This document shows positions 13,139 to 15,395 of a stretch of 15,395 nucleotides of DNA, one piece after another; position 1 is the first letter of the stretch, and every line of letters begins with the position of its first letter. Source of the DNA: DATKLL01 sp035542475. GTDB lineage: Bacteria; Desulfobacterota; Syntrophia; Syntrophales; UBA2185. The notes beneath the pieces are model-generated. The model ran no database searches. It was not told the DNA's origin and saw nothing but the letters and a program-made list of their open reading frames with translations. Made by a program: the position numbers and the translations under genes. The stretch is taken from contig DATKLL010000007.1 in assembly GCA_035542475.1 (NCBI GenBank), positions 1-15,395 on the forward strand, written 5' to 3'.

Positions 13139-15388
13139 ATGAATGACCGACTAAAGAAAATACTTTCGATATCACCTCTGAAAATAGCGATCTTTGTCAT
13201 TTTTATCGCCCTCATCATGTTTTTCATTGATGTGCGCTTTCTGCGATTTATGGAATTGAAGGCTCTCGATTTAAGAATGTTCTACAGGGGAAAGATGCCT
13301 CCAGGAGGACAAACAGTTATCGCGGCAATTGATGAAAAAAGTTTGAGCGAATTAGGACGATGGCCGTGGCCGAGGACAACCCTTGCCCGGCTGGTTGATA
13401 AACTGAAGGAGTGTGGCGCAAAAGCGGTGGGGTTCGATATTGTTTTTTCAGAACCGGATCAAAATTCAAGCCTCAAAACCATTATCGATCTTTCCGAAGA
13501 AGTAAAAAAAATCGGGATTCAGGATGTAAGAATACAGGGGCTGCTAAACAGGGAAAAACTGGCAGCCGACACCGACGCCGCGCTGGCTGAAGCGATTAAC
13601 CGGGCAAAGAATGTTACACTCGGTTATTTTTTTTACAGATACAGGGAGGAAGCCGCTCATATCAGCGAAAAAGATGTAAAAGCTTCTGCTGAAAATATCG
13701 CCAACTCCAGGTATCAGATGATCAAGGGCGAAACACCATCTAGCGACTCCGCATTTGTTCATGCCTATTCAGCCGTGACAAATCTCAAACCCATAAGTGA
13801 CGCTGCCGAGAACAGCGGCTATTTTAATGCCTTTCCTGACAGTGACGGGACTCTCAGATGGTCACTTATGGTCATTAAATTTCAGGACGACTACTATTTG
13901 CCGCTGTCTCTATCCCTGCTCCTCCAGTATCTGGATTGGCCGACGCTTACCCTGAAGACAACCCCATACGGCGTTGAGGGGATTAGGGTGAGAGATATCG
14001 ATATCCCCACCGACGAATCCGGGAGGATGCTGATTAATTATTTAGGACCGGCGCAGACATTCCCCTATTATTCAATATCCGACATCATCAACAGCCGCCT
14101 TTCTCCGGACAACTTCAAAAATAAAATCGTTATAGTGGGCGCTGCGGCCATAGGAATATATGATCTGCGCGTAACGCCGTTCAGTGTTGTATATCCGGGC
14201 GTGGAAATTCATGCCACTGTAATTGATAATATTCTAAACCGTAATTTCCTGCGACAGTCAGTCTTTACATCACTCATGGATGTATGCGCAATCATAGTCT
14301 TCGGTCTTATAGTAGGTATCGTCATCCCGAGGGTTAATGCTGTCCGGGGGATTATACTAAGCCTTTTCATAGTCACAGCCTTCATTGTAACAAATGCATT
14401 TATATTTTCTCACTTCAATATCTGGCTGAATGTTATTTATCCGGTCCTCACCATGATAACTATTTATCTGGGAATAACTATATTCCGTTACATCACCGAA
14501 GAGAGGGAAAAGAAAAAAATCCGTGGCGCCTTCCAGCATTACCTTACTGCTTCGGTCATCAACGAAATGTTAAAAGACCCGTCTAAACTTAAACTCGGGG
14601 GCGATAAAAAAGACCTGACTGTGCTATTTTCTGATATAAGGGGATTTACGACCATATCGGAGAAACTGACACCGGAAGAGCTTGTTCATCTGTTGAATGA
14701 GTATCTGACGGCCATGACCAATGTCGTTTTTAAATATGACGGACTGCTGGACAAGTACATAGGAGATGCCGTTATGGCAGTATTCGGCGCCCCTCTCAAT
14801 CAGCCGGATCATGCCCTCAGGGCATGCAAAACCGCCCTCGGTATGATGGAAGAACTAAAGAGGCTGCAGAAAAAATGGGCAGAGGAAGGTAAGCCTGTGC
14901 TTGATATCGGCATAGGTATCAACAGCGGCGACATGGTAGTCGGAAATATGGGCTCAGACATGAGGTTCGACTATACGGTCATGGGAGACATGGTGAATTT
15001 AGGCTCCAGACTGGAAGGAATTAATAAGGAGTATGGAACAAATATCGTCATCAGCGAATATACACATGACGATGTCAAGGATGTCCTTTTCTGCCGCGAG
15101 CTGGACTCCGTCATAGTTAAAGGTAAGAAACTCCCGGTAAAGATCTTCGAGCTTCTGGGTGAGCGGAAAGATGCCGAAAAGTGGGAAAAAGCTGTTAGTC
15201 TTTTTGAGGAAGGGCTGTCAAAATACAAGCAGGGCCTGTGGGATGAGGCCATCGAGTCTTTCCGGAAGTGCATCGAAGTTAGACTGGACGATGCGCCTGC
15301 AAAACTGTATATCAAAAGGTGTGAGGAGTTGAAAAAGAATTCTCCCGAAGGTACATGGGACGGCATTTTCACAATGACGAGAAAATGA
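13139..15388 (+). CDS. CHASE2-domain class III adenylate cyclase
   Basis: The 749-residue product makes a second messenger at the inner membrane. Order: TM1 (about 14-30); an external CHASE2 sensor (about 31-370) with AAIDEKSLSELGRWPWPR and KAVGFDIVFSEPD and a closing GVEIHATVIDNIL; three TM helices (about 377-450); then a cyclase domain (about 490-665). Metal-binding Asp residues lie in FSDIRGFTT (near 498) and YIGDAV (near 542). Lys in LDKYIGD and Thr in DYTVMGD fit ATP as substrate, and Asn/Arg in VNLGSR supply the transition-state contacts. Both partner halves are in one chain type, so it acts as a homodimer. The last 75 residues form a TPR-like tail ending WDGIFTMTRK. The gene is complete, 7 nt from the window end. 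It diverges from the tRNA and FecR/OmpA genes. Confidence 0.92.
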   Translation: MNDRLKKILSISPLKIAIFVIFIALIMFFIDVRFLRFMELKALDLRMFYRGKMPPGGQTVIAAIDEKSLSELGRWPWPRTTLARLVDKLKECGAKAVGFDIVFSEPDQNSSLKTIIDLSEEVKKIGIQDVRIQGLLNREKLAADTDAALAEAINRAKNVTLGYFFYRYREEAAHISEKDVKASAENIANSRYQMIKGETPSSDSAFVHAYSAVTNLKPISDAAENSGYFNAFPDSDGTLRWSLMVIKFQDDYYLPLSLSLLLQYLDWPTLTLKTTPYGVEGIRVRDIDIPTDESGRMLINYLGPAQTFPYYSISDIINSRLSPDNFKNKIVIVGAAAIGIYDLRVTPFSVVYPGVEIHATVIDNILNRNFLRQSVFTSLMDVCAIIVFGLIVGIVIPRVNAVRGIILSLFIVTAFIVTNAFIFSHFNIWLNVIYPVLTMITIYLGITIFRYITEEREKKKIRGAFQHYLTASVINEMLKDPSKLKLGGDKKDLTVLFSDIRGFTTISEKLTPEELVHLLNEYLTAMTNVVFKYDGLLDKYIGDAVMAVFGAPLNQPDHALRACKTALGMMEELKRLQKKWAEEGKPVLDIGIGINSGDMVVGNMGSDMRFDYTVMGDMVNLGSRLEGINKEYGTNIVISEYTHDDVKDVLFCRELDSVIVKGKKLPVKIFELLGERKDAEKWEKAVSLFEEGLSKYKQGLWDEAIESFRKCIEVRLDDAPAKLYIKRCEELKKNSPEGTWDGIFTMTRK

Positions 15389-15395
15389 CATAAAA

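Overview
The window looks like chromosomal DNA of a Gram-negative, probably anaerobic or microaerophilic bacterium of the Desulfobacterota/Nitrospirota kind. This placement is an inference from outer-membrane and lipoprotein genes, a B12-binding radical SAM protein, a periplasmic DsrE-like protein, the CHASE2-cyclase/FecR/OmpA set and moderate GC. No single gene proves the taxon.

Layout. (1) 1-1043: the N-terminal part of a B12-binding radical SAM protein (minus, cut by the window edge), then a 49-residue His-rich one-helix membrane protein (minus) with its own promoter, a CRP/FNR-like site and a strong hairpin terminator. (2) 1377-2873: a divergent pair, a flavodoxin-fold lipoprotein (minus) and a DUF2846-like lipoprotein (plus), each with a readable promoter. 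(3) 2963-10380: a compact biosynthesis and export locus. The plus strand carries a small helix-turn-helix protein followed with no gap by a BtrH-type acyltransferase. The minus strand carries ABC ATPase, ABC-2 permease, acyl carrier protein, ketosynthase and catalytically dead chain-length-factor-like ketosynthase in one tight operon. An outer-membrane beta-barrel gene (minus) lies between these arms. (4) 10244-10301: a tRNA-Thr-like remnant lacking its D arm, followed by an 11-bp hairpin just ahead of the ABC ATPase start. (5) 10651-12601: a periplasmic DsrE-family protein, an OmpA-family lipoprotein and a FecR-domain protein, all minus. (6) 12860-12935: intact tRNA-Thr(CGT), minus. (7) 13139-15388: a CHASE2 class III adenylate cyclase, plus, complete.

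How the genes may work together. The ACP, active ketosynthase and inactive partner resemble the KS/CLF/ACP core of type II polyketide or aryl-polyene pathways. There is no ketoreductase, dehydratase, malonyl transferase or phosphopantetheinyl transferase in the window, so those steps would have to come from host fatty acid synthesis or from genes elsewhere. The BtrH-like enzyme keeps a plausible Cys-His-Asp triad and could move the acyl chain from the ACP to an acceptor. The DrrA/DrrB-like ABC pair could move the product across the inner membrane. The outer-membrane barrel may belong to the same process but has no sequence link to it. The product is unknown.

The FecR and OmpA genes read away from the CHASE2 cyclase across the tRNA gene and plausibly form an envelope-sensing, second-messenger group.
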